Positions 32,122-40,913 are shown, counted from the stretch's first letter. The stretch is DNA of 64,000 nt from JANQOH01 sp965214495 (GCA_965214495.1 OZ243958.1:1674001-1738000), one strand, 5' to 3'. The notes: generated by a model not told the origin, from the sequence alone. A program made the numbers and translations.

Positions 32122-33818
32122 CCGACAGCCGGAACATTCTCGATGGCCGCACGCTGGAAACGCTGGCCGAAGACGTGGCCGACTGGGAGGCGGAAGAGGT
32201 CGCGCGCATCCTCGACCGCCAGCCCGAAAGCAAGCCGGCATACCGCACGGCCTCGGGACTCGGCCTGAAGCGCGCCTACACCATGCTCGACGTGGCCGAG
32301 GTTCCGCTGGAAGACATCGGACTGCCGGGCCGCTACCCCTACACCCGCGGGCCGTATCCGACGATGTATCGCGGGCGCAACTGGACGATGCGCCAGATCG
32401 CCGGGTTCGGCACGGGTGCCGACACCAACGGCCGGTTCAAATACCTGCTCGCCCAGGGCCAGACGGGCCTGTCCACCGATTTCGACATGCCGAGCCTGAT
32501 GGGCTACGACTCCGACCACCCCATGAGCCACGGCGAAGTCGGCCGCGAGGGAGTCGCCGTCGATACGATCGACGACATGGAGGCGCTGTTCGACGGCATC
32601 GACCTGCGGAAGATCTCGGTGTCGCTCACCATCAACCCCTCCGCCTGGATCGTCTATGCCATGTATGTCGCGCTGGCCCGGCGGCGCGGTTACGACCTCG
32701 ATTCCCTGTCGGGGACGATCCAGGCCGACATCCTCAAGGAATACGTCGCGCAGAAGGAATGGATCTTCCCGATCCGCCCGTCGGTGCGGCTGGTGCGCGA
32801 CTGCATCGCATGGGGCGCGCGCAACATGCGCCGCTACAACCCGGTCAACATCTCCGGCTATCACATTTCCGAAGCCGGCGCGACCGCGGTGCAGGAAGCC
32901 GCGTTCACCATGGCCAACACCATCGCCTATGTCGAGGAAACGGTCGCGGCCGGGCTGCACGTGGACGAGTTCGCGCCCCGGCTGTCGTTCTTCTTCGTCG
33001 CCCAGGCCGACCTGTTCGAGGAAGTGGCCAAGTTCCGCGCGCTGCGCCGCGTCTATGCCCGGATCATGAAAGAGCGCTTCGGGGCGAAGAAGCCGGAATC
33101 GATGCGCCTGCGCTTTCACGCGCAGACCGCGGCGGCGACGCTGACCCGACCGCAGCATCAGGTGAACCTGGTGCGCACGGCGTTCCAGGCGCTCGCAGCG
33201 GTGCTCGGCGGCTGCCAGAGCCTGCACACGAACGGCATGGACGAGGCGTTCACCATCCCCACCGAAGACGCGATGCGGCTCGCCTTGCGCACGCAACAGG
33301 TGATCGCGGAGGAGACCAACGTCACGTCGGTGGTCGATCCGCTCGGCGGGTCCTATCTGGTCGAGAAGCTGACCAGCGACATGGAGCGCGAGATATTCGC
33401 CATCCTCGACGAGGTGGACGCGATGGGCGGGACGGTGAAGGCGATCGAGCGCGGCTGGTTCCAGCGCCGGATTGCCGACTCGGCCTACGACCAGGCGATC
33501 CGCAAGGCGAACGGCGAACGCCCGGTGATCGGCGTGAACGCCTATGTCGAAGAGGGCGACGCGCCGCCGGTGGACACCCATCCCTACGACCCGGAAACCG
33601 AGCGCCGCCAGATCGAGAACCTGCAACGGACCCGCCGCGAACGCGACAATGCAAAGGTGACGGCGCTGCTGGAGGAGCTCAAACGCGTTGCCGGCGACGA
33701 GAAGGAGAACATCATGCCGGTGACCATCGCCCTGGCGGAGGCGCGCGCCTCGATGGGCGAGATCGTGGAAACCCTGCGCGGCCTGTGGGGGTCTTACAGC
33801 GAGCGGCCGGTGTTTTGA
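32118..33818 (+). CDS. hcmA: 2-hydroxyisobutyryl-CoA mutase-type large subunit
   Basis: The 566-residue TIM-barrel subunit of an adenosylcobalamin-dependent acyl-CoA mutase interconverts 2-hydroxyisobutyryl-CoA and 3-hydroxybutyryl-CoA, if the assignment is right. Key evidence is the active-site segment TMRQIAGFG with Ile94 and STDFDMPSLMGYDSDHP with Asp121. In the characterised HcmA these are Ile90 and Asp117, whereas methylmalonyl-CoA and isobutyryl-CoA mutases have Tyr and Phe at the first position. The N-terminal GLPGRYPYTRGPYPTMYR and C-terminal GLWGSYSERPVF also fit, and length matches (about 562). The B12 domain is on a separate gene, as expected. It ends a four-gene operon (hcmB-hcl-meaH-hcmA) with overlapping starts. 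Confidence 0.87.
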   Translation: MTDSRNILDGRTLETLAEDVADWEAEEVARILDRQPESKPAYRTASGLGLKRAYTMLDVAEVPLEDIGLPGRYPYTRGPYPTMYRGRNWTMRQIAGFGTGADTNGRFKYLLAQGQTGLSTDFDMPSLMGYDSDHPMSHGEVGREGVAVDTIDDMEALFDGIDLRKISVSLTINPSAWIVYAMYVALARRRGYDLDSLSGTIQADILKEYVAQKEWIFPIRPSVRLVRDCIAWGARNMRRYNPVNISGYHISEAGATAVQEAAFTMANTIAYVEETVAAGLHVDEFAPRLSFFFVAQADLFEEVAKFRALRRVYARIMKERFGAKKPESMRLRFHAQTAAATLTRPQHQVNLVRTAFQALAAVLGGCQSLHTNGMDEAFTIPTEDAMRLALRTQQVIAEETNVTSVVDPLGGSYLVEKLTSDMEREIFAILDEVDAMGGTVKAIERGWFQRRIADSAYDQAIRKANGERPVIGVNAYVEEGDAPPVDTHPYDPETERRQIENLQRTRRERDNAKVTALLEELKRVAGDEKENIMPVTIALAEARASMGEIVETLRGLWGSYSERPVF

Positions 33819-33843
33819 ACGGTTTTCGGGCGCGGGTTGTCGC

Positions 33844-34542
33844 CTACGGCCTCGCCCGCTCGTCTGCGTCGCGGATGGCGCCGGTCAATCGGCCGACGGT
33901 CGTGGAAGGATTGCCGTACGAAGCGCCTTCCCGTTCCCGGTTTCGCAGTTGCGCTGCGGCGCGTCGCTCGGCTTTTTCGACCTTGTTTACCAAGGCATCG
34001 CAGTCGAGAGTCTTCGCTCCGTGCCGGTCATAGTCCGGGCAAAGGCGCGTCAGTTCTCTCTGAACCCGATGACGATCGCAGGATTGGTCGTAGTCCCGTT
34101 CGTGAAGAACCAACCACAGTTCGAAGCAGGGATCGGAGCGGCCGACCAGGATGCCGGCGCTTTCGCATAGTGCTACGGCTTCCTCGAAACGGGGGTGCGC
34201 GTCCCGGTCAAATATCGCGCAAACTCGATCGCTTTCTTCGAACGAATTTCCGCTTCTGCGACCGCGCTTGAGAGATTTGGCTTCTTTCACTGCCGCTTGC
34301 GCCACAGTCATGGGAACGCCTACCCCACCGATGGTCTGCACCTCGATCAGCGCACTCGAACAGGCGCGCTTGACCGCGGCAAAGTATGCCGGCTCCGTAT
34401 TCGCACCCTCGCAAAACAAGACAAAACGCCGCTTCGGATCGCGGCGGTGACCGCGGCGCTTCAGAGCCGCGATCGCGCGGCAAGGGAGCTTAGCGCGGCG
34501 AGCCAAGAGCAGAAACGGGATCGTCGGAGAGCGTCGCGCCAT
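33844..34542 (-). CDS. rloB: RloB-family protein (TOPRIM-like) of a RloA/RloB pair
   Basis: The 232-residue protein starts with a basic segment. FVLFCEGANTEPAYF (40-54) and AIFDRDAHPRF (109-119) follow, giving the Glu and DxD pattern of TOPRIM-like RloB proteins. SDPCFELWLVLHERDY is the family's typical central block. RloB is found with the RloA ATPase in restriction-linked loci. Its start at 34542 overlaps the end of the ATPase gene by 53 bases; a later in-frame start is possible. Probably an effector nuclease or primase-fold enzyme activated by the ATPase. Confidence 0.82.
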   Translation of the reverse strand: MARRSPTIPFLLLARRAKLPCRAIAALKRRGHRRDPKRRFVLFCEGANTEPAYFAAVKRACSSALIEVQTIGGVGVPMTVAQAAVKEAKSLKRGRRSGNSFEESDRVCAIFDRDAHPRFEEAVALCESAGILVGRSDPCFELWLVLHERDYDQSCDRHRVQRELTRLCPDYDRHGAKTLDCDALVNKVEKAERRAAAQLRNREREGASYGNPSTTVGRLTGAIRDADERARP

Positions 34543-35767
34543 ATCGGCCTTGAAGATATCCCTTCTCGATATTGTCTCCCCGGCGGGTTCGAATGTCGGT
34601 AAGCGGGTAGAGTCGCGTCGCCCCGTCGGCGTCTTTCTCCGTGAACCAGAGTTGATCGCGCCGCAGAAAGGGCAACTTCATCAGATTGGTATCATGGGTT
34701 GTCGCGAGAAGCTGCGCACCCTTCGGGTTGGTCTCTGGGGAACAGAACAATTGCAGCACCGCTTTGCCGACCTGGGTATGGAGGCTGGCGTCGATCTCGT
34801 CGACGATCAGGGGGGCGCCTTTATCGAGTGCGCGAAACACGCGATCGAGCACGACCAACAGGCGCCTCGTACCGGCGCTCTCCCGGTCCAATCCAAGATA
34901 GACCGGCTCGCCGACCCGGCGCCGATGGGCGAGTTCGATGGCGACCAATTTATCATCCGAATCCGGGTCGAGATCGATTGGTTCTTTTAATCTCTTTCTC
35001 ACCCAAGTCACCAGCTCCCTCCGAAATGTCCAGTCTTCTTCAGAGATTTCGGTTTCATTTCGTCGGTATCCAACGATGCCTGTGTCGATCCTCTCGAGAA
35101 AATCGATCACCCGAGGATCCGGTTCTTCCCTGGCCAGATACTCCGACGCCATCGTACCCGATACGGCAACTCCTTTGACGCTGTCGACCGCACGGAAATA
35201 TCGGAGCACTTCCGAAAGCCGTTCGTGTCCGTTCTGAGCCGCTGCCGAAACATACAGGCTGTTGGGCCTGGTCAGATCCGCAATGACATTGTTCCGCCCT
35301 TTCAATCCGCGCCCGAAACGGAATACGCCGCCCTGGCGCTCGAACAGCATCCGGCGATGGGCTCTCGGAAAGACGTACAGCCATTCAGACTCGAAGGCGG
35401 TATCGGACACTTCGAAGCCATAATGATGACGAACGCCGTCGACAACGAAGTCGAGTTCGAAACGCGACGGCCTTGCGGAACAGGCGGCGTCGAGGCGGAA
35501 CGGACCACGGGGCACGCCGCCGCCCGGCTCCCCCCGGACCTGCGAGTGAAGGACCATGCTCCGCATGGTCATTATCGCATCCGCGATGTTGGTTTTGCCC
35601 GAAGCGTTGGCGCCGTAGATCACCGCCGCCGGGACAGCCGACCCGCTCGGCGCGGACGGACAGGGGATCAGCCCTTCCTTCGGATCTTTCAGGGACGACG
35701 CCGAGAACGACAACTCCTGAAAATCGCGGATCGAAAGATGGTTGGAGACGCCGAAGCGCAGCAACAT
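34490..35767 (-). CDS. rloA: RloA-type AAA (ABC-like) ATPase
   Basis: The 425-residue ATPase starts with MLLRFGVSNHLSIRDFQELS, the typical RecF-like beta sheet of RloA/AAA_15 proteins. Walker A is GANASGKT (52-59), the Walker B/D-loop LIVDEIDASLHTQV (about 318-331), and an H-loop-like LATTHDTNLM follows. The C terminus holds RDQLWFTEKDADGATRLYPL, a block common in this family. It is encoded directly upstream of rloB in the same operon. Together they resemble sensor/effector pairs such as PARIS. AT-rich sequence at 35768-35860 probably holds the promoter. Confidence 0.85.
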   Translation of the reverse strand: MLLRFGVSNHLSIRDFQELSFSASSLKDPKEGLIPCPSAPSGSAVPAAVIYGANASGKTNIADAIMTMRSMVLHSQVRGEPGGGVPRGPFRLDAACSARPSRFELDFVVDGVRHHYGFEVSDTAFESEWLYVFPRAHRRMLFERQGGVFRFGRGLKGRNNVIADLTRPNSLYVSAAAQNGHERLSEVLRYFRAVDSVKGVAVSGTMASEYLAREEPDPRVIDFLERIDTGIVGYRRNETEISEEDWTFRRELVTWVRKRLKEPIDLDPDSDDKLVAIELAHRRRVGEPVYLGLDRESAGTRRLLVVLDRVFRALDKGAPLIVDEIDASLHTQVGKAVLQLFCSPETNPKGAQLLATTHDTNLMKLPFLRRDQLWFTEKDADGATRLYPLTDIRTRRGDNIEKGYLQGRYGATLSDDPVSALGSPR

Positions 35768-36190
35768 GCGAATTCCCCGTCGTTTCAGCACCCTATTCGA
35801 ACAAAATTTCCCTCTGGCGTCAATTTTTTCCGTATCGCAGCGCAAATTTGAAGCTGTTATGACGAAGGGCGCCGACGGGGCGCCCGTGTGTCGAGGACGT
35901 TCGGCGGGCTGGCGATGGCCCGACGCGCCCCGGGCCGTCGGATGCGGCGCGGGATTCGGCGAAGGACGCGGCCGCCGCGTCTCCGGCGCTCCGTTGCGTC
36001 TTCGTCGGCGCCTGTCCAGCACAACAGGACCGAAACCGGAACGAACGATCCCACGCGCGGATCCGAGCGGTCATGCCGCGAACGACCGGCCGTGGCGGCG
36101 CTCGCGAATCCGCAGGAGATTGCCGCGGTCGCCCTGGTCCGATGCGGGCCGCCAATTGTCGCGTGACGGGCGACATGCCAGCGTTCCGTC
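35768..36190. other. Intergenic region upstream of rloA
   Basis: The first 90 bases are AT-rich (AATTCCCCGTCGTTTCAGCA, then ACAAAATTTCCCTCTGGCGT) and are the likely rloA promoter region on the minus strand. The remainder, 35870-36190, is GC-rich without recognisable gene, repeat or RNA. Confidence 0.5.
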
Positions 36191-36199
36191 ATGTCCGTT

Positions 36200-36322
36200 A
36201 TGATCGCGCCGTTCAGGCATCGTGGCCTCAAGGCGCTCTACGAAGTTCCGATGGCGCGGCGCGTAACATTCCGGTTCGAAGACAGCCTGGCAGTCGATGT
36301 CGATTACCTGGACTATCATTGA
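36200..36322 (+). pseudogene. higB: HigB toxin with large internal deletion
   Basis: The 40-residue frame begins MIAPFRHRGLKALYE, a HigB N terminus, and ends VTFRFEDSLAVDVDYLDYH, matching the last strand and DVEIVDYH-like end of HigB (normally about 92 residues). The central half with the catalytic and mRNA-binding residues is absent, leaving only the two termini joined in frame. The higA gene starts 12 bases downstream, the normal HigBA order. The product is unlikely to be toxic. Confidence 0.72.
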
Positions 36323-36333
36323 GGGAATCGATC

Positions 36334-36687
36334 ATGGCGATGCACGATCCTCCGCATCCCGGCGAACTCGTGAGGCACGAGTGCCTGGAGCCCCTTGGCC
36401 TGTCGGTGGCGCGGGCCGCGGACGGTCTCGGGGTCACCCGGCAGGCTCTGTCGGACCTTGCGAGAACGCCTCGGCTACGATGTGCACTGGGTCTCGGGGT
36501 CACCCGGCAGGCTCTGTCGGACCTTGTGAACGGTGAAGCCGGGGTCTCGACCGAGATGGCGATACGCCTGTCGAAGGCGTTCGGCTCGACTCCCGAGACC
36601 TGGCTCGGGATGCAAATGGCCTACGATCTTTGGCAGGCGCGCGACCGCGCCGACCGGATCGAGGTCGAGCGATTCGCCACCGCATGA
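36334..36687 (+). CDS. higA: HigA-type HTH antitoxin with internal duplication
   Basis: The 117-residue Xre-family antitoxin begins MAMHDPPHPGELVRHECLEP, the standard HigA start, and ends with MAIRLSKAFGSTPETWLGMQ and AYDLWQAR. A 22-residue insertion repeats LGVTRQALSDL, the recognition-helix region, separated by ARTPRLRCALG; normal HigA is near 95-100 residues. The insertion falls inside the helix-turn-helix and may impair DNA binding. An SD-like GAGGGA lies 6-11 bases upstream of the ATG at 36334. Confidence 0.8.
   Translation: MAMHDPPHPGELVRHECLEPLGLSVARAADGLGVTRQALSDLARTPRLRCALGLGVTRQALSDLVNGEAGVSTEMAIRLSKAFGSTPETWLGMQMAYDLWQARDRADRIEVERFATA
36424..36526. repeat. higA: 37-bp direct repeat, 66 bases apart, within higA
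   Basis: GGTCTCGGGGTCACCCGGCA plus the next 17 bases occur identically at 36424-36460 and 36490-36526. The offset is 66 bases, a multiple of three, so the frame is kept. Perfect identity indicates a recent event that recombination could reverse. Confidence 0.9.
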
Positions 36688-36963
36688 ACGCGGCATCGAG
36701 TGCCGCCCGATGGCGCGCGTCGGCAGGACGGCGCCGGAAGCAACCGGGTTCGAGAACTTCGACCTGAAGTCACACAAACTCCCAAAACCACAGGCCGGCC
36801 CCACGTCTTTGGGCCCGGCGTCTTCCTCCCGTCACGCCCCGACTTGATTCGGGCCTCCCATGACAACTTTCGAGCCGCGTTTCCATCCGCATCCGGGCTG
36901 GCGTCTGCCGGCCCGCCGCCCTATCGTCCGCCGGGCGGATAACCGAAACGACGAGGGCGAGCC

Positions 36964-38049
36964 ATGACGATCCAACGCCGCAATTTTCTCAAGGCGGGCG
37001 CCGCCGGCGCGGTGGCGGCTTCGGCGTTTCCGGCGCCGGCGCTGTCGCAGGGGCGGCTGCGCTGGAAAATGATCACCTGCTGGCCGAAGAACTTTCCCGG
37101 CCTCGGCATGGCGGCGAACGAAGTGGCCGAGCAGATCACGAAGATGAGCGACGGCCGCCTCGAGGTCAAAGTCTATGGCGCCGGCGAAATCGTGCCCGCC
37201 TTCGAACTGTTCGACGCGGTGCGCGGCGGCATCGCCGAGATGGGCCACGGCTGGGACGGCTACTGGATCGCCAAGCATCCGGGGATGCCGTTCTACAGCG
37301 GCGTGCCGAACGGCCTCGGCCCGCACGAACAATTGGCGTGGATCCAGTATGGCGGCGGCCAGGCGCTGTGGGACGAGATGTATGCCGACTTCGGCATGAA
37401 ACCGTTCGTCTCCGGCCTCAATCCGCCGTCGATGTTCGGCTGGTATCGCCGCGAGGTCGAGTCGCTCGACGACATGAAGGGCCTGAAGATCCGCATGGCG
37501 GGGCTACCCGGCGAAGTGCTCAATCGGCTCGGCGCAACCTCGGTCAACATGCCGGGCGGCGAGATCATGAGTTCGCTACAGGCCGGCGTGGTCGATGCGG
37601 TCGAATGGGGCGGCGCGTGGTCGGACCTGGCGTTCGGCTTCCAGAAGATCGCCAAGATCTGCTACTGGCCGGGCATTCACGAACCCGGCGCGTCCAACTC
37701 GCTGATCGTCGCGCGCGACGTTTATGAAGGCTTGCCGTCGGATCTGAAGGAAATCGTCCGGGTCACGGCGCAGTTCGCGGCCGCCCGGTTGTATTCGGAA
37801 TCGACCCATCAGAACGCGGTCGCCTTCCGGACCCTGCGGGAGAAGCACGGGGTGGAGTTCAAGAAACTGCCTGACGACGTGATCGCCGCGTTCCTGCGGA
37901 CGAGCCTGGACGTACAGCGCGAGACGGCGGAGAGAGATCCTCTGGCGCGGCGTATTTACGAGAGCTTCCTCGCGTTCCGCGAGCGCGCGACCGAAATCGC
38001 CCCGACCGTGGAACTCGGCTATCTCGGCGCGCGTTCGACTGAGGTGTGA
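36964..38049 (+). CDS. dctP: TRAP transporter substrate-binding protein (DctP, TakP-like)
   Basis: The 361-residue periplasmic protein has a twin-arginine signal (QRRNFLKAGAAGAVAASAF). Its mature start, LRWKMITCWPKNFPGLGMAA, is typical of TakP-like binding proteins for 2-oxo or hydroxy acids. The conserved binding block GLKIRMAGLPGEVLNRLGAT carries the carboxylate-binding Arg, and VVDAVEWGGAWSDLAFGF contributes to the ligand pocket. The only dctQM pair in the window lies 11 kb to the left on the opposite strand, so partnership is uncertain. It is 146 bases from a repeat-free gap upstream of the methyltransferase island. Confidence 0.9.
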   Translation: MTIQRRNFLKAGAAGAVAASAFPAPALSQGRLRWKMITCWPKNFPGLGMAANEVAEQITKMSDGRLEVKVYGAGEIVPAFELFDAVRGGIAEMGHGWDGYWIAKHPGMPFYSGVPNGLGPHEQLAWIQYGGGQALWDEMYADFGMKPFVSGLNPPSMFGWYRREVESLDDMKGLKIRMAGLPGEVLNRLGATSVNMPGGEIMSSLQAGVVDAVEWGGAWSDLAFGFQKIAKICYWPGIHEPGASNSLIVARDVYEGLPSDLKEIVRVTAQFAAARLYSESTHQNAVAFRTLREKHGVEFKKLPDDVIAAFLRTSLDVQRETAERDPLARRIYESFLAFRERATEIAPTVELGYLGARSTEV

Positions 38050-38442
38050 GTTTCTGAACCAGTGATTGAGGGCCGATCAAAGGTGGGATGTAAGCACCAC
38101 CGCACGCGAGAACGAGCACTGACGAGTCTGGCCGGTCAACCGGTCAAGGCGGTACGGAACGACACGCAGGCACGTTGGACGGTAAAGAGCGGGCAGTGCA
38201 GAAACACGGCATCACAAGATTTTAGATCTCGTTCCAGTTGCCCCTGGAACCCGTATTCCGATCCGGCGCGGTCGCCGTCAGTTCGATCCGCATCACCGCA
38301 GCCGCGTCCGGCTTACTGGCTCCTTTCCGCATCAACAGATTTGGTTGTTGCAACCTTCGTCGCACTCGAAGTATCTCAGGATGAACGGAGAAACGGAATT
38401 GTACACCGCGGTGAACGCGCTTGTAGATAGTTAGCGATACTG
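38050..38442. other. Gap with possible transposase relic at island edge
   Basis: No intact gene is present. One frame on the plus strand (about 38080-38200) contains RNDTQARWTVKSGQ, which recalls the QKDTDARWTKKNG block of IS5-family transposases, so a decayed insertion sequence may mark the island boundary. The rest is lower in GC than the left-hand genes and shows no hairpin repeat. Confidence 0.35.
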
Positions 38443-39549
38443 TCATTCACGGCTCCGCGGCACGAAACGCAGGTCCACCTCGCCCGGTTTTTGTGTCTTG
38501 TCACCGTACAACGCCGTCTGAGTCGCTGTCCTGTAGGGTGCTGGGCGCTCATAGAGCTGGTGGTCCGGCAGCAACTTGCCAAGCACACGAATTACGATCT
38601 GCCGGGTCCGTTCTCGCGCGTCCGCGCGCACGCACCACACGGCGTTGGCAGCGGTCCGCTTCAATGTCGCCCCGAGGCAAGTAGACAAAGTCTCCTCATA
38701 CCGCTTGGGATTCTCAAACTTCTGATCGGTGCGCCAGTCGGGTTGGCATGGGCCTTCTCGTAGTGCCCATAGCCGAAGCCAGCTATCAGCACGGTAGTTG
38801 GTCACTCCCAGGTAGGGAGGGGAGGTGAGGACTAGGCCAGCCGTGTCCCGGCTTTTGGGCAATGCCGTCGCCGCATCACCCAGAGCCACCTGTGGGCGTC
38901 TTGTACCGATCGGCTTCGGCACTCCCTTCGCATAGCGCCACTGCGCGCGGCGCTGCAGGAACTCACAGGGGTTGATCTCTGGTGGGCGCTCAAGCCCTTT
39001 GTTGCGCCACCAACGCACGCAGTAGTTGGGCGCCATTGCACGGGAGTGTCTGAGCTGGTTCGAAAGGGCGTTTCCACGCTTGCCATGCAAGTGCTGGATC
39101 AGGAGCGCAGCCACTGTACGATCGAGTCGACTGCGTCGCCAGTCAAGCTCTCTGCGTGCGGCGTTGATAAAACCTAGTACGTCGCGGCAGAAAGCCATTT
39201 CCTGAAACTCATCCTCCGGGCATCGATCATCGTCGGTCGCATTCTTGCAAATCTCGGCAATGCGCTTCTTGACTGTCCCAAGTCTCGGGTGCGGATCGGT
39301 CTTGGTCTTGGTGTAAAGCCAAGCAACGGGGCTAATATCAGCGGCGACAGCGGGAAGGCCCATCACCATCGCGACAAATGGCGCGGTCCCTCGACCGCAG
39401 AACGGATCGATCACAGCCCGTCCCGGCGTCCCGTACCGCAGAATCGTCTCCGTGACGTAACCGACCGGAAAGATCGCGTAGTACGGACCCAGTCGTACCC
39501 ACCGACCCGGTGCTGAGGAGCCCGACAGGTCGGGCATGAAGCTCGCCAT
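38443..39549 (-). CDS. DNA methyltransferase (DPFCGRG / TSPPY), probable N4-cytosine or N6-adenine
   Basis: The 368-residue protein contains the SAM-binding motif I VIDPFCGRGTAPF (47-59) and the catalytic motif IV LTSPPYLG (241-248). A TSPPY form is most often seen in N4-cytosine enzymes. No target-recognition domain of known type is obvious. Its start shares one base with the stop of the NurA-like gene (TGATG), so it is the last gene of a herA-nurA-methyltransferase operon. A self-protection role, marking host DNA against the HerA-NurA machine, is inferred. Confidence 0.82.
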   Translation of the reverse strand: MASFMPDLSGSSAPGRWVRLGPYYAIFPVGYVTETILRYGTPGRAVIDPFCGRGTAPFVAMVMGLPAVAADISPVAWLYTKTKTDPHPRLGTVKKRIAEICKNATDDDRCPEDEFQEMAFCRDVLGFINAARRELDWRRSRLDRTVAALLIQHLHGKRGNALSNQLRHSRAMAPNYCVRWWRNKGLERPPEINPCEFLQRRAQWRYAKGVPKPIGTRRPQVALGDAATALPKSRDTAGLVLTSPPYLGVTNYRADSWLRLWALREGPCQPDWRTDQKFENPKRYEETLSTCLGATLKRTAANAVWCVRADARERTRQIVIRVLGKLLPDHQLYERPAPYRTATQTALYGDKTQKPGEVDLRFVPRSRE

Positions 39550-40913
39550 CAGGCGGACAGCCCTTGGTCCTTGAACAGCTCCGCGAGCATGCTGTGTCCC
39601 CGACGCAATGGAATGGCGGCGTGCGCGTTGGCGCGGATCAGCGGGATGAAACCATCGGTATACAGGTAGCTGTACAGCTCATCGATGAGGTCTAGAGCAT
39701 CTCCAAGCCGGGGAAAAGCATCGGGGCTCGTACTATTGGGCTCCTCGCCGATATTGTTGACAATGGGCGTCATCAGGACCGCATGCTGCCCGCTGCGGCT
39801 CTTGTACATAATCTTCCGACCGTAGTGAACCGCTTGGCCGTAAGCCTTGTTGCTACTCGGGCTCGGAGCAATGTGCTTGTAGATGTACTCTGTGGTCGGG
39901 ACGAGCGCGGTCCCATTGGGCAGCCGCTGGCGCTGTCCATCGGCCTCCCGCCAATCCAGCTCCTCCAGATGCCCCGTAAACTGACCGGTCTTTTCGATTC
40001 CCATCAACAGAAGCCCGGGCCTTCCTTCCCGGGCGAGCTCATTGTGAATACGGGCGACCTCCTCCTGCACGTGGCCCTTGAGCCAAGCCGGCATTCCGAA
40101 GATCGCAAGCGGACCGTCGATGACGAAAGCCGTGCGGTCAAAGCAGCTTTGTGGCAGTTTCTCCCAGAAGTACCGGATGATGTTCACCATCAACAGGTGT
40201 TCGGTCACCATCCGGAACGCTGTAAACGCCTGCTCGCACGTGCCGTAGTCGTGGAACCGTTCGTGCATGCGCAAGCTATCTGTCGAGTAGAGTGGTGCCT
40301 TGCGGTGGCACTGGCACGGTCCATCCGTCGCTCGCCGCCGGACCTTGCCCCCCGGTCCCTGTCCACAGTCTTCGATGGGGCATCGGAAGGTGGCCGCACT
40401 GTTCCTGATGGCGTCGGCTGCGATGGCATGGAAGGTCTCCAGCAGCGACTCGTGGCTGTCGTCCAGCTTGAAGTCGAGCTCCTGACGGACGGTGTGGCGA
40501 AAGAACTTCTTCGGCGCGTCCTGCTCCGCGCGAATTCCCCCAACATTCTGACCCGGCAGCACCGCGCTCATCGTTTCCACACGCTCAAGGTCTCGCAGTT
40601 CGCTTGGGCTAGGGATGTTGTCGCGGTCGAATCTCCGCAGTTCATCCACCCTGATGACAATCACCGCGGCGTTGAACAACGCCGCCTCTGCCATCGGAAA
40701 GCCATTCTGGACCGCTTTCGTTACTGTCGAGCTATCCACCGCAATGATCCGTCTGACGCCGTTATGTCCCCGCACTGGCTCGACGGTTGCCGGAAGGCCT
40801 TCGTCGTCCCCTCGGTCGCGGACGCGGATGGCACCTCTGAACGCCTTGACACTCAAGTTCTCTTCCAAGCGCCAAAGCGAATCGCCTGTCGCGTACTCCC
40901 CTTTGTAAGGCAC
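39549..40913 (-). CDS. NurA-domain nuclease
   Basis: The 454-residue protein carries a NurA-like core: RRIIAVDSSTVTKA with catalytic Asp60, and FVIDGPLAIFGMPAWL with a second acidic residue, followed by GIEKTGQF, as in NurA nucleases. A Cys/His cluster (CPIEDC at 178-183, PCQCH at 199-203) forms a probable zinc finger inserted in the domain and is not in archaeal NurA. It lies 11 bases downstream of herA; NurA and HerA form a helicase-nuclease complex that resects DNA ends. Here the association with a methyltransferase suggests anti-phage use. Confidence 0.78.
   Translation of the reverse strand: MPYKGEYATGDSLWRLEENLSVKAFRGAIRVRDRGDDEGLPATVEPVRGHNGVRRIIAVDSSTVTKAVQNGFPMAEAALFNAAVIVIRVDELRRFDRDNIPSPSELRDLERVETMSAVLPGQNVGGIRAEQDAPKKFFRHTVRQELDFKLDDSHESLLETFHAIAADAIRNSAATFRCPIEDCGQGPGGKVRRRATDGPCQCHRKAPLYSTDSLRMHERFHDYGTCEQAFTAFRMVTEHLLMVNIIRYFWEKLPQSCFDRTAFVIDGPLAIFGMPAWLKGHVQEEVARIHNELAREGRPGLLLMGIEKTGQFTGHLEELDWREADGQRQRLPNGTALVPTTEYIYKHIAPSPSSNKAYGQAVHYGRKIMYKSRSGQHAVLMTPIVNNIGEEPNSTSPDAFPRLGDALDLIDELYSYLYTDGFIPLIRANAHAAIPLRRGHSMLAELFKDQGLSA

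Noticed and set aside
32118..33818. Methylmalonyl-CoA mutase or isobutyryl-CoA mutase
   Set aside because: The active-site position that is Tyr or Phe in those enzymes is Ile94 here, and the separate small subunit, ligase and GTPase match the 2-hydroxyisobutyryl-CoA mutase set.
35857..36231. Open frame on the minus strand upstream of rloA
   Set aside because: Arg/Pro-rich composition, no family resemblance, and it overlaps the HigB remnant on the other strand.
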